This document shows, one piece after another, positions 16,673 to 25,751 of a stretch of 64,000 nt of DNA. The notes under the pieces are model-generated. The model saw nothing but the letters and a program-made list of their open reading frames with translations. It ran no database searches and was not told where the DNA came from. Made by a program: the position numbers and the translations under genes. Position 1 is the first letter of the stretch; the number at the start of each line of letters is the position of its first letter. The stretch covers positions 1 through 64,000 of the forward strand of contig JBJTOK010000043.1 of assembly GCA_046074525.1 (NCBI GenBank). Direction: 5' to 3'. Source of the DNA: JAHEZL01 sp046074525 (GTDB lineage Bacteria; Bacteroidota; Bacteroidia; Flavobacteriales_C; GCA-002722245).

Positions 16673-18370
16673 TTAACACCCTTCCATCAAAGGATCATAA
16701 CTATGTATAACGGGCTCAATAATTTTTCCTGTAGCATCTATCACGCCCCATTTTTCTCCTATTGATACACTGATTTTATCACCCAAATGATCCCGTGAAA
16801 ATGCATCGTATTTGATAGGTGCAATAAGTTTTCCTTCGGCGTTGATAAAACCCCATTTTTCATTTTTCTTCACGGCGGCAATGCCATCTCGGAAAGGTTC
16901 AACAGCATCATATTTATATTGCGGAGCGATGAGCACATTTCCTTTTTTATCAATAAATCCCCAGCGTTTATTCAAGCGCACCGCGATATTATTGCCATCG
17001 AAATAAGTGATTTCATCGTAGATAAAAGAAGTAACTTCTTTTCCTTCAGTATCAAGAACGCCCCATTTTTCATTTACGCTGCAAAGCATTACTTCATAAT
17101 GATTTTGGATTTCGCTGTATTTAAATGGCGTGATTTCTTTTCCCTTAGTGTTGATTAAAGCCCAGTATTCATTAAGTCTTACAGAGATTAAATTACTGTA
17201 TGAATTTTCAATTTCATCATATTTGAATGGTGTTGCTTCGCGACCGTTTTTATCGATGTAAGCCCATTTGCCATTTAATTTCGCTTTTGTAGACGCTATA
17301 TCCTGATAAATATTTCCGAACTGATCCCGTGGTAGATCTTCATATTTCACAGGCAATAAAACCTTTCCGGCAGTATCAATTACTCCGTATTTGTCTTTTA
17401 TTTTCACCACCATTCGATACCTATAAATTAAACCATCATTATATCGTGCAGGATAAATAGAATCATACACAATAGGAATAATCACCTTCCCGCCTTTGCC
17501 CACTTCGCCCCATTTTCCATTTAAATAAACCCTGGCGGAACCAGAAATAGAATATCCTTGTATATCATCATATTGTACAGGGAAAACCTCATGTCCGAAA
17601 GTGTCTACTACTCCCCACTTTCCATTTAATTTCACCTTTGTAGCACCAGCATTGAAATGATTGGAAATACTATCGTACTTAAAAGGAATGAGCATTTTCC
17701 CCTTGAGATTGACCATTCCTACATGATTGGATTTTTTAGCGACAAGATAGGTTTCCCTCACCTCGCTTCGCTCATTGTATGCGTGTGCTCCGCTAATTAT
17801 ATCATCATAAACCGGAGAAACTATTTCTTTCTTCTTTTTATAATCGTAGATGCCATAGAGATTGTCGTTTTTAATTTTAACGCAATCGTTAAGCCAGCCA
17901 AAGTACGCGATGGAATCGTATGCAGCAGGAACGATTGACCTTCCCCAAATATCAACCAAGCCCCATTTGTCGTTGGTTTTAGCCAGGAGTTGCGTGTTGT
18001 ACATGTAAGAAGCGCCGTCGTAATAAAAAACTGCAATGTCGTCGTATTGAAAAGGCGTGACTCTGTGACCAGTTAAATTGATAGTTCCCCATTTATCTTC
18101 CTTTTTCACCAGGATCAATTTTGTATAATTTCCTTCTGGCACTTTTACATCCTCATAAATAGCAGGAATGTCGGAACCCTTTTCACTGTGAAAACCTACT
18201 TTCCCCTCTAACACAAAAGGGCTCACTCCCTCCCAGGGTTTGCGATAGCTTTTCTTTTCGGCCTCTTGTATTTCCTTAATTTTTTGCTCCAGGTCAACTT
18301 CCTCCGAGCAGCTGTAAAATGCGCTGAGTGCTAAAAAGAAAACAATGATTTTTGCTTTTAATCCTTTCAT
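16673..18370 (-). CDS. WG-repeat lipoprotein
   Basis: A 565-aa lipoprotein (lipobox FYSC, mature N terminus CSEEVD) built almost wholly of about 13 WG (KWG) repeats, each like KWGVVDTFGHEVFPVQYDDI. Repeat cores vary (LYGIYDY, HVGMVNL, YWALINT). WG repeats fold into beta-rich repeat domains found in surface and periplasmic proteins; the ligand is unknown. The acidic residues after the lipid Cys resemble Bacteroidota surface-export signals (inference). It is divergent from the SBBP protein at 18526 across an inverted-duplicate promoter, so the two are probably co-expressed. Confidence 0.88.
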   Translation of the reverse strand: MKGLKAKIIVFFLALSAFYSCSEEVDLEQKIKEIQEAEKKSYRKPWEGVSPFVLEGKVGFHSEKGSDIPAIYEDVKVPEGNYTKLILVKKEDKWGTINLTGHRVTPFQYDDIAVFYYDGASYMYNTQLLAKTNDKWGLVDIWGRSIVPAAYDSIAYFGWLNDCVKIKNDNLYGIYDYKKKKEIVSPVYDDIISGAHAYNERSEVRETYLVAKKSNHVGMVNLKGKMLIPFKYDSISNHFNAGATKVKLNGKWGVVDTFGHEVFPVQYDDIQGYSISGSARVYLNGKWGEVGKGGKVIIPIVYDSIYPARYNDGLIYRYRMVVKIKDKYGVIDTAGKVLLPVKYEDLPRDQFGNIYQDIASTKAKLNGKWAYIDKNGREATPFKYDEIENSYSNLISVRLNEYWALINTKGKEITPFKYSEIQNHYEVMLCSVNEKWGVLDTEGKEVTSFIYDEITYFDGNNIAVRLNKRWGFIDKKGNVLIAPQYKYDAVEPFRDGIAAVKKNEKWGFINAEGKLIAPIKYDAFSRDHLGDKISVSIGEKWGVIDATGKIIEPVIHSYDPLMEGC

Positions 18371-18525
18371 ATGAAATCAAATTTGCAGCTATTTTAAATG
18401 CCGGTCAACAAACATTTATTATTCGTGATGGGTTATTGATTATTTGCAGCTCCAAATAATCGACAAGGGGATACGAATAATAAATCCGCATTGCTTGCTA
18501 AGCAGAATTGCTGCAAATTTGATGC
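18371..18525. promoter_or_regulatory. Mirror-symmetric bidirectional promoter
   Basis: The 155-bp gap between two divergent genes is an interrupted palindrome centred at about 18449.5. In each direction the order is CAAATAATC, 11 bases, ACGAATAATAAAT, 24 bases, GCTGCAAATTTGAT, then 2 or 6 bases to the ATG. Positions: 18453-18461, 18473-18485 and 18510-18523 for the plus gene; 18438-18446, 18414-18426 and 18376-18389 for the minus gene. Within each unconserved 24-base spacer a TTG sits at the same offset, 20 bases before CAAATTTG, resembling a -33/-7 promoter. The two central blocks nearly meet, separated by CAGCTC. The block sequences and spacings are identical, so a shared regulator is likely. 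Confidence 0.75.
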
Positions 18526-21288
18526 ATGAGAAAAAAGCACATCATTCTTTCTATCATTTGCCTTATCGCAAGCATTAAGCTATCTGCACAAGATTCCGTG
18601 TACCTGGCTATATCAGCAAAATGGCACACAACCTATTCGGTGGGCATTAACGAACACGTCAATATCACCAATGATAAAAACGGTGCTATTTACGTAGCAA
18701 CTCATCAGGAACAAGGAAACGGGAAAATAGCCGTGGTTGGCCGATTGGATCAGAAAGGTGGTTTTGTATGGAAAAATGCTGTTCAGTTAAAAGGTAAAAA
18801 AGAAGGGTATAGCATTGTCTACGCAACAGCCATCACTTTAGACAATAAGGGCAATCTCATTGTTTTCGGAAGAATCCGCAATCAATGTCTTTTCACCTCT
18901 ACAGATAGCGCTTCGGAAGTACTGTTTACACCCGAACAAAAAGAACACGCCTTCGTGGCGAAATACAATCCCGACGGGAAATTATTATGGGTAAAAACAG
19001 TTATTTCAGGAGGGGATGAATTTTTAATCGGCTCGGCCAGCGTGGATCGAAAGGGCAATATTTATTTCAGCGGAACGCAAATCATCAAAATCAGAAAACA
19101 AAACGAAATTCTTAATGATCCTTCCATACTGGCGGGAAAACTGGACGCTTCGGGAAATCAAATCTGGATTAAAAAAATTAACGGGGAAGGAAGAGATATG
19201 GCCGTTGGAAGTGCAATAGATAAAAAAGGAAATTATTACCTCGCAGGTGTATTCGAAAAAAGAATTCAAATAGAGAAGGATTCTCTTCAATCCAGAGGAA
19301 GCAAGAACAATTCTTTCCTGGCCAGCTTCACTCCGGATGGTAATCTGACATGGACATTACAACCTGAACAAAAAAGCGGATGCAACATTCAAACTATCGC
19401 TATTGATGCAAAAGATCGTTTGTATTTCGCAGGAGAATTCTGGGATACTTTGCGCTTTGAAAATCATTCGAAATACATCGTTTCAAAAAAGACAAAAAAT
19501 ATCTTCGTAGCCAGCTGTAACAAAAACGGAGAGATATCCTGGCTGCAAAAAATAACCGACAAATGGCACACCACCGAATATGTTGGTTTGAAGCAAATGA
19601 AAGTGGGACGTGATGGCTTCTTATATTTAAGTGGCTGCGCCTATGAAATGTCGGTAACACTAGCCAATAATGAGGTTCAGGGCTTTAAGCAATTGTACGG
19701 AAAAGATGGAAAAGCTTTGGAAGGTTTTGTGCTAAAGTATGACTTGAAGGGAAATGCCTTATGGCTTAGAATCGTCTCTGGTAACTATGATCAAATCATT
19801 TCAGATATCGTCATCAATGAAAATTCTGATATTACCATCAGCGGAAATTTTACTGTCCACCTGGATTTTAAAAACAACCGGAACACCAGTAAAAACAATG
19901 TCTTTTTTGCTCACTCCACAGCTGCTGATTTAGCCAGCACTTCCGTCGACAAAGCCGAATTTGAAAGGATACAGGAAGAAGTCCGCAGGAAATCCATCAA
20001 CCATACAACCTGTTCCTGTGAAGAATATACAATTCCTCCCAGCATCAATTTCTATTCTCTTCCGCTGACATCATTAGTAGGAAAAGATGCATTGCAAAAA
20101 GAAACTCGTTTTTTCATGAGTGATTCTATTTTGTCGCAACTCATCGCAAAAAATATTCAGCCCAGTGGAGGTGCTCCTCATGAAAAATTCTATTCCATTG
20201 ATTTAGCAGCCTACACTCCTATTCAATTCAAACCATCGGCAAATGCTATTGGAATCAATCTCACGCCCTGCGAACTCAAGGAAGGAAAATTCACTGTAAT
20301 TCACACCGCATTTACTTCGTATCATCCTATTAAAAATACCTTTCCCGAATTTGATGAAAACTCCTTTAAAGGAACCGGAAAGGAATATTTTGATATCGCT
20401 TATACCTTAAGCTCCTTAAAGGCAAATGGCATCCTGAATAATTTTATTGGAGAAGGCGATGATCATGAAGTGCTGGATTTTATTAAGCGTTTAAACAAAA
20501 AGTACAAGCTCAAACTCGATTATTACGCCGAAGACATTGAAGAACAAATCGCACGATCAGGAAAAGACATTGATCTTGCTGCTGAAATCTACAACTTCTA
20601 CTTAAAGCCTTTGGAAGGGAAAGCCGATACTTTACCAAACGATTTCTTAAATCGGTTCAGCCGCATGTTTTACTACAGTGGTCAGACTTATTCGGTAGAG
20701 GAGATTAAAGACATGATTCATCCGCAATGCTGGGCGACCTTGCAAGTGAAACGCTTCAAAATAGAATTTTCGCCCAAGCTGATTAATTCTGAATCTCCCT
20801 GGGCCATGTATAAAGTGGATCAATTAAAATGGTCAAATCGTGAAGGCATTCATTTCAAAGAAACGGAGATTGAAGATTTTTGCATGGCCCCTTTTTCTAT
20901 TGGTAATACAGGGATTAAAGTCGGCATTAACAAGGCTTATCCGGATTTATCAGTTGCAGTCAATATATTGAAAAAAAACAACCAGTATTTATCTGAACGC
21001 ATGCCTTATGGAAAATATCAAATGCTCAATATTCCGACTCAGTTTACCGGAATTTATGCATGGGAAACTGATATTGAAATTCCTTTCGAAAAAGAAATTT
21101 TGCACGCCAAAGGCTTCGACTTTTTCATCAGCAACAATGAAATAACAGGATTTATCAGGTTAAGTCCTTCCACTTCATTCTCCAGCGATAATTTTATCAA
21201 ACACCTTAGCGGACTTGGTTTCGTGAATGTTAAGAAAATTGAGGATAAGGATTTTTGGGTGTTTTCTTTTTCTTATAGGGGAGTGTAA
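18526..21288 (+). CDS. Secreted SBBP-type beta-propeller protein with large unknown C-terminal region
   Basis: A 920-aa protein. Signal peptide MRKKHIILSIICLIASIKLSAQ is followed by propeller blades (about 30-460) with SBBP/NHL-like cores such as GKLLWVKTVISGG, GSASVDRKGNIYFSGT and GSAIDKKGNYYLAGVF. Residues about 490-920 form a second region with a Cys pair (TTCSCEEY) and no recognised family. No T9SS tail is evident. It is divergent from the WG-repeat lipoprotein and carries the same promoter blocks. The promoter-like box lies so close to the ATG that a very short or absent 5' leader is possible. Confidence 0.82.
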   Translation: MRKKHIILSIICLIASIKLSAQDSVYLAISAKWHTTYSVGINEHVNITNDKNGAIYVATHQEQGNGKIAVVGRLDQKGGFVWKNAVQLKGKKEGYSIVYATAITLDNKGNLIVFGRIRNQCLFTSTDSASEVLFTPEQKEHAFVAKYNPDGKLLWVKTVISGGDEFLIGSASVDRKGNIYFSGTQIIKIRKQNEILNDPSILAGKLDASGNQIWIKKINGEGRDMAVGSAIDKKGNYYLAGVFEKRIQIEKDSLQSRGSKNNSFLASFTPDGNLTWTLQPEQKSGCNIQTIAIDAKDRLYFAGEFWDTLRFENHSKYIVSKKTKNIFVASCNKNGEISWLQKITDKWHTTEYVGLKQMKVGRDGFLYLSGCAYEMSVTLANNEVQGFKQLYGKDGKALEGFVLKYDLKGNALWLRIVSGNYDQIISDIVINENSDITISGNFTVHLDFKNNRNTSKNNVFFAHSTAADLASTSVDKAEFERIQEEVRRKSINHTTCSCEEYTIPPSINFYSLPLTSLVGKDALQKETRFFMSDSILSQLIAKNIQPSGGAPHEKFYSIDLAAYTPIQFKPSANAIGINLTPCELKEGKFTVIHTAFTSYHPIKNTFPEFDENSFKGTGKEYFDIAYTLSSLKANGILNNFIGEGDDHEVLDFIKRLNKKYKLKLDYYAEDIEEQIARSGKDIDLAAEIYNFYLKPLEGKADTLPNDFLNRFSRMFYYSGQTYSVEEIKDMIHPQCWATLQVKRFKIEFSPKLINSESPWAMYKVDQLKWSNREGIHFKETEIEDFCMAPFSIGNTGIKVGINKAYPDLSVAVNILKKNNQYLSERMPYGKYQMLNIPTQFTGIYAWETDIEIPFEKEILHAKGFDFFISNNEITGFIRLSPSTSFSSDNFIKHLSGLGFVNVKKIEDKDFWVFSFSYRGV

Positions 21289-21306
21289 AAAGGAGATTAA
21301 AAATCA

Positions 21307-21939
21307 TCACATATCCCTTTTCCACTTTCTAAAATATTCATTAGTCAAGCAACCGCACACACAATCGGGTTCAGAGAGTGTTAGTCGAATGCCATTGTAC
21401 CAAAGAGAATAAATTTCTTTACTTGATTTCAATTCAAGTAAATATTTATCCCGGGTATATTCATTATTTGATTTTAAATCAAAAGTGTCACTCCTTATTA
21501 ACTTTCCATTCTCATAGAATTCAATTTCATAATTTTCTTTTATTACCAAATGCCTTTCCAGTTTACCTTTTTCAGGTGTTTCGAATTTCCCCCAATTGGT
21601 TCCTTTCCATTCCCACCTCCAAGTATCAGATATCTTCTTAATAAATTCTTTTTTCGCTGCTTGTCCCTCTAAAAACCGAAGTCTGATATCCGCCTGTTTT
21701 GCCCAATATGTAGTAGAATCGGTTTTTCTAATTTGAACATAAATTTCTATCGCTTTTTTCACCTCTTTAGATTCAAATTGCAATGCATTCGAAAATTTTG
21801 TTGAAGGTAGTTTTGATAAACTATCAAGCAATAAAGAATCACGTTTTACTTTCTCCTGCGCAATAGTATATGGTGTATTCGTATTACAGCTAACAAAGGA
21901 AAGTAATGTCGAAAATGCTATGAAAAGTAGTGTTTTCAT
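21307..21939 (-). CDS. Lipoprotein of unknown function
   Basis: A 210-aa lipoprotein: MKTLLFIAFSTLLSFVSC with lipobox FVSC, a helical region of about 100 residues (DSLLLDSLSKLPS ... IEIYVQIRK), then a beta-rich C-terminal domain (WRWEWKGTNWGKFETP ... HLVIKENYEIEFYENGK) resembling lipocalin-like folds, ending with the unusual CVCGC cluster. I started at the ATG giving the signal peptide; another ATG lies nine bases upstream. It is convergent with the SBBP gene, 18 bases away. Confidence 0.65.
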   Translation of the reverse strand: MKTLLFIAFSTLLSFVSCNTNTPYTIAQEKVKRDSLLLDSLSKLPSTKFSNALQFESKEVKKAIEIYVQIRKTDSTTYWAKQADIRLRFLEGQAAKKEFIKKISDTWRWEWKGTNWGKFETPEKGKLERHLVIKENYEIEFYENGKLIRSDTFDLKSNNEYTRDKYLLELKSSKEIYSLWYNGIRLTLSEPDCVCGCLTNEYFRKWKRDM

Positions 21940-22046
21940 CCGGTTCAAAAGTATATTTTAAATATATCCCGGTCAACTATTTATGGGAGTGCATTTTGAG
22001 AAATCAGAATGAGTATGGTCGTTCTCACACTCATTCTGATTTAGTA

Positions 22047-22062
22047 GTGGCCCCACCCAGAA
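22047..22062 (-). repeat. Copy of tRNA-Arg(CCT) 3' end (attachment-site-like)
   Basis: GTGGCCCCACCCAGAA is identical, and in the same orientation, to the 3' end of tRNA-Arg at 28381-28396 (the acceptor 3' strand plus part of the T stem). Flanking bases do not match. A partial tRNA copy distal to an intact tRNA is the usual scar of site-specific integration, but no integrase is present. Confidence 0.5.
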
Positions 22063-22129
22063 CGTTCAAACAAAATATATGAGGATGAGTGCCTAGTCTT
22101 TCATCAAATTTAAAATATTTTAGCGAGGC

Positions 22130-22258
22130 ATGAGCGAAGCGGTAGGTAATTTAGCCTGGACAACTTTGACAAAGGTCTATTTGACTGCTAATGCCATTCT
22201 TAATTCGCCAGTACTACCAGATGGAGCAATGGTTGGAAACGTTGACATTATTGCCTAA
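22130..22258 (+). CDS. Possible short peptide or gene fragment
   Basis: A 42-codon frame (begins MSEAVGNLAWTTLTKV, contains TANAILNSPVLPDGAM, ends DIIA). The composition looks protein-like, but no family is recognised and its start lies in a TGAGCGAAGC-type repeat motif. It may be the tail of a decayed gene. Confidence 0.15.
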   Translation: MSEAVGNLAWTTLTKVYLTANAILNSPVLPDGAMVGNVDIIA

Positions 22259-22748
22259 TGTTTATAGAAAATCATCTATATGGCTACATACAAAAGTTTC
22301 AAAGTCCCTTATTTCAATCAAGGTACCTGCCCAAGTTATCTTTACTCGTTAAATAAATTTATTGTTTTTTATTCCATTCATAATCAGGGATTTTGATTTT
22401 TATTTCCTATTTTATTTGGAAAGTGATAATAAAAGATTGATATTTGTCTATTAAGTCTATAGGATAAATATAAAACAGATGAATAAACTAAAAAAATATC
22501 AATTGAAAAAGGAGACGTCTCGGAGCTGTAAACTTGATGCTGTCACTTTTTCCACCTTCGGTACGAAATACTATTGTTGTGGGTAACAAAAAATAGAGAA
22601 GTGCCACAACAGCTCAACATTTGCTTCGCGAGTCCGTAGCAAGGAGTGCTTGAAAAAAGTAATGGACGGATTTACAAGAGCAGTTAGGTGAAATGAGTGG
22701 TTTTTCATCGTGATTAATAGTAACAGCAATTTAAAAGTCAAATAATTT

Positions 22749-22877
22749 ATGTCACACAATCAAAAAATAAACACACAATATTGTAGTCTTTCTTTATACA
22801 GGAAGGCCACATAGCTCATACTTATTAACTCAATAAAGCCCTTCTGTAATGACTATCCAGAAGGGCTTTTTTTTTAT
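22749..22877 (+). promoter_or_regulatory. metY leader with terminator hairpin and short leader frame
   Basis: A 12-bp perfect stem (22835-22846 with 22858-22869, AAAGCCCTTCTG/CAGAAGGGCTTT, 11-nt loop) runs straight into nine T bases and ends about 25 bases before the metY ATG. ACAGGAAGG (22798-22806) can pair, with one bulge, with CCTTCTGT in the 5' arm, giving a possible antiterminator. A 21-codon frame (22749-22814, MSHNQKINTQYCSLSLYRKA, one further residue) precedes it. There is no upstream plus-strand gene to terminate, so attenuation or an undescribed riboswitch for metY is the best reading. S-box and SAM-II consensus features are not seen. Confidence 0.55.
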
Positions 22878-22899
22878 AAAAATTTAAAATTCAAAAATC

Positions 22900-24261
22900 A
22901 TGTCACAACAACAAAATAATAACAATAAACACCGCTTTGAAACTTTACAACTTCATGCCGGACAAGTAGCCGATGACGTAACGCACTCGCGTGCCGTACC
23001 TTTATATCAAACAAGTTCTTATGTTTTCAAAGATTCTGAACACGGAGCAAATTTATTTGCGCTGAAGGAATTCGGGAATATTTACACACGTATTCAAAAT
23101 CCGACTACGGATGTATTTGAAAAAAGAATTGCGGCACTGGAAGGAGGATTGGCAGCTTTGGCCGTAAGTTCGGGACAAGCGGCGCAATTCATTGCACTAA
23201 ACAATATTCTGGAAGCAGGCGATAATTTTGTGTCTACTTCTTTTTTATACGGCGGTACGCACAATCAGTTTAAAGTTTCTTTTAAAAGATTAGGCATTGA
23301 TGTGCGTTTTGCCAAAGGAGATTCTCCTGCCGCCTTTGAAGAAAAAATCGACGGGAAAACAAAAGCTATTTATTTGGAAACTATCGGTAATCCAGAATTC
23401 AATGTTCCAGATTTTGAAGCGATTTCGGGTTTGGCGAAAAAACACAACTTGCCATTGATTGTCGATAATACTTTTGGTACAGCTGGATATTTGTTCCGTC
23501 CGCTGGATCATGGTGCAAACGTAGTAGTACAATCTGCCACCAAGTGGATTGGTGGACATGGTAATTCCATTGGTGGAGTCATTGTGGATGGAGGAAATTA
23601 CAATTGGGGCAATGGAAAATTCCCTCAGTTTACCCAACCTTCGCCTGGATATCACGGATTAAATTTCTGGGATGTTTTTGGCAGCAGTGGCCCTTTTGGA
23701 AATATTGCTTTTGCTATTCGTGCAAGGGTAGAAGGTTTGCGTGATTTTGGTCCGTCGCTCAGTCCGTTTAACTCTTTTCTTTTGCTTCAGGGTTTAGAAA
23801 CTCTTTCTTTTCGTGTGCAACGCCATGTTGAAAATGCGCTGGCACTGGCACAATGGTTAGAGAAAAATCCTCTGGTGGAGAAAGTAAATTATCCCGGATT
23901 GGAAAGCAGTCCTTACCATTTGCTCGCAAAAAAATATTTAAAAAACGGATTTGGAGGAGTTCTTTCTTTTGAAATTAAAGGCGATAAAAAACAAGGACAA
24001 GTATTTATCGATAATTTAAAACTGACGAGTCATCTTGCAAATGTCGGGGATGCTAAAACCTTGATCATTCAGCCTGCTGCAACCACACATCAGCAGTTGA
24101 GTGAGCATGAGCAATTGGCCGCGGGTGTTACTCCTAACTTGCTAAGAGTTTCGGTAGGTATTGAACACATTGAAGACATCAAGGCAGATTTTGAACAGGC
24201 CTTTGAAAAAGTAAAAGGAAGTTTAGAATTAAATAAAAACAATGTAGCTCCTTTGAATTAA
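22900..24261 (+). CDS. metY: O-acetylhomoserine sulfhydrylase
   Basis: A 453-aa Cys/Met-metabolism PLP enzyme making homocysteine from O-acetylhomoserine and sulfide. Visible are the Tyr/Arg phosphate-binding NIYTRIQNPTTDVFE, SSGQAAQ, the VDNTFGTAGY Asp that contacts the pyridine ring, and the PLP lysine in SATKWIGGHG (K215). The extra central loop (FPQFTQPSPGYHGL) is typical of MetY rather than MetB/MetZ. An Asn/Gln-rich N terminus (MSQQQNNNNK) is species-specific. It overlaps metX by one base (TAATG), so the two are one operon. A terminator-bearing leader precedes it. Confidence 0.95.
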   Translation: MSQQQNNNNKHRFETLQLHAGQVADDVTHSRAVPLYQTSSYVFKDSEHGANLFALKEFGNIYTRIQNPTTDVFEKRIAALEGGLAALAVSSGQAAQFIALNNILEAGDNFVSTSFLYGGTHNQFKVSFKRLGIDVRFAKGDSPAAFEEKIDGKTKAIYLETIGNPEFNVPDFEAISGLAKKHNLPLIVDNTFGTAGYLFRPLDHGANVVVQSATKWIGGHGNSIGGVIVDGGNYNWGNGKFPQFTQPSPGYHGLNFWDVFGSSGPFGNIAFAIRARVEGLRDFGPSLSPFNSFLLLQGLETLSFRVQRHVENALALAQWLEKNPLVEKVNYPGLESSPYHLLAKKYLKNGFGGVLSFEIKGDKKQGQVFIDNLKLTSHLANVGDAKTLIIQPAATTHQQLSEHEQLAAGVTPNLLRVSVGIEHIEDIKADFEQAFEKVKGSLELNKNNVAPLN

Positions 24262-25340
24262 TGACTTCATATGTATTTAAATATGATTCTGATTTCTATA
24301 CGGAAAGAGGTGCTGTAATTAAAGGATTGGAAATAGCCTACACCACTAGGGGGTCTTTTGATAAAAGTAAATCCAATGTGGTGTGGGTGATCCATGCTCT
24401 TACAGGTAATGCTGATGTCTTTGATTGGTGGGCAGGTTTGTTTGGTGAAAATGATTTGTTTAATCCGAAAGATCATTTCATTGTTTCTGCCAATAATTTA
24501 GGATCTTGCTACGGAAGTACCGGTCCGCTCAGTATCAATCCTGAAAGCGGTCAGCCTTATTATCATTCTTTTCCATTGATTACGATAAAGGACATTGCTA
24601 AAAGTTTGCAATTGCTTGCCGATCATTTAGGGATTGAAAAAATAAAAGTGTTGATAGGAGGATCTATGGGAGGACAAATTGCTTTGGAGTGGTCGCTTAC
24701 TGAAACACAGCGATTTGAAAATCTTATTTTAATTGCTACCAGTGCAAAACATTCTTCATGGGGAATTGCATTTAACGAATCGCAAAGAATGGCAATTGAA
24801 GCAGATGTAACTTGGGGAAATCAGTCACCACTATCGGGCGTGCAAGGATTAAAGGCAGCAAGGAGTATTGCCTTGCTGTCATACCGGAATCATCGAACAT
24901 ATAACAATACACAGGTGGAGGAAGAAAAAGGAGATTTAGATAAAATAAATCATTTTAAGGCGGCATCCTATCAGCGTTATCAGGGTGAAAAATTGGTAAA
25001 AAGATTCAATGCATATTCTTACTATACTTTATTGAAGGCGATGGATACTCATAATATTGGCAGGGGAAGAGAAGATATAGTGAGCGCTTTAAATCATCTG
25101 AATATCAATACTCTTTTAATAAATATTGATACCGATATCCTTTTTCCTTTAGAAGATCAAAGTTATTTATACAAACATATTCCTGTAGCGTGGCTGGAGC
25201 AAATTTGTTCTTTATACGGGCACGACGGATTTTTAATTGAAACAAAAAAACTAACGCATATTATCAGGCGCTTTCTTCCCATACCATTGTTGTTTTGCGA
25301 TGGTCCCTCAATTTTATCTTCAAAAAATGAAGTCCGATAA
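24261..25340 (+). CDS. metX: Homoserine O-acetyltransferase
   Basis: A 359-aa alpha/beta-hydrolase-fold enzyme acetylating homoserine with acetyl-CoA, the step before MetY. Nucleophile elbow GGSMGGQ (S135), Asp in DTDILFPLEDQ (D292) and His in YGHDGFL (H321) form the triad. NNLGSCYGSTGPLS is the family signature before the lid. Start and metY stop share one base. AT-rich codon usage is the same as in metY. The short C-terminal tail (about 345-359) is poorly conserved. Confidence 0.95.
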   Translation: MTSYVFKYDSDFYTERGAVIKGLEIAYTTRGSFDKSKSNVVWVIHALTGNADVFDWWAGLFGENDLFNPKDHFIVSANNLGSCYGSTGPLSINPESGQPYYHSFPLITIKDIAKSLQLLADHLGIEKIKVLIGGSMGGQIALEWSLTETQRFENLILIATSAKHSSWGIAFNESQRMAIEADVTWGNQSPLSGVQGLKAARSIALLSYRNHRTYNNTQVEEEKGDLDKINHFKAASYQRYQGEKLVKRFNAYSYYTLLKAMDTHNIGRGREDIVSALNHLNINTLLINIDTDILFPLEDQSYLYKHIPVAWLEQICSLYGHDGFLIETKKLTHIIRRFLPIPLLFCDGPSILSSKNEVR

Positions 25341-25751
25341 TATTTAAGGAGTGGGGGGTTACGCTTCTTAATTTAAAAGACTGATGTTCGAATAATAACC
25401 CGTGTCAATCCTGTCCGATTTTCCTGAATTAGCGAAGCAAATTGCCCCTTTTGTTCGTTTTTGCTTCAGCATAGCGAAGCAAAAGCCTTCTTTATGGATT
25501 CCTAATGATCCCTATCAATAGGAAGCAGGAAAGTATAACTGCCTGAAAACAAAAGAAGTGCTTGTTTTGCAAGCACTTCTTTCTTTTTACCGCGTGGAAC
25601 AAGCCCGCAGATGGTCGAACTCTTTAGCTATAATTATAAATTCGATTAATAATATACTCGAAAAGGAAAAATAGAGGTCTATTCCTATTTTCCACTAGGA
25701 GCTTTCGCACAAACTTTGTACATTTCCTGTTGCTGGAAAATGCATTGTAAA
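25341..25751. other. Intergenic stretch with hairpins, no gene
   Basis: Contains TAGCGAAGCAAA motifs near 25432-25441 and a 9-bp hairpin TTTTGCTTC/GAAGCAAAA (25459-25467, 25476-25484), then the metX terminator. Nothing coding is seen in the rest. Confidence 0.5.
25552..25588 (+). terminator. Intrinsic terminator downstream of metX
   Basis: A 13-bp perfect stem (AAAGAAGTGCTTG with its complement) around a 5-nt loop, followed by CTTTTT. It lies about 210 bases after the metX stop; A-rich sequence on the other side could also make it work for the minus strand. Confidence 0.75.

Larger units (their letters stand above)
21949..22748. other. AT-rich gene-poor stretch
   Basis: About 800 bases with no convincing gene. 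It holds a 16-bp copy of the tRNA-Arg 3' end (22047-22062), a short frame at 22130-22258, and TGAGCGAAGC/TAGCGAGGC motifs like those in other intergenic repeats here. A candidate leader of metY begins at about 22749. The only longer frame on the minus strand (about 62 codons near 22571-22759) has no family-like features. Confidence 0.5.

Noticed and set aside
22680..22900. SAM-I (S-box) or SAM-II riboswitch before metY
   Set aside because: The conserved core segments of either class are not found; only a terminator and an alternative pairing can be supported.
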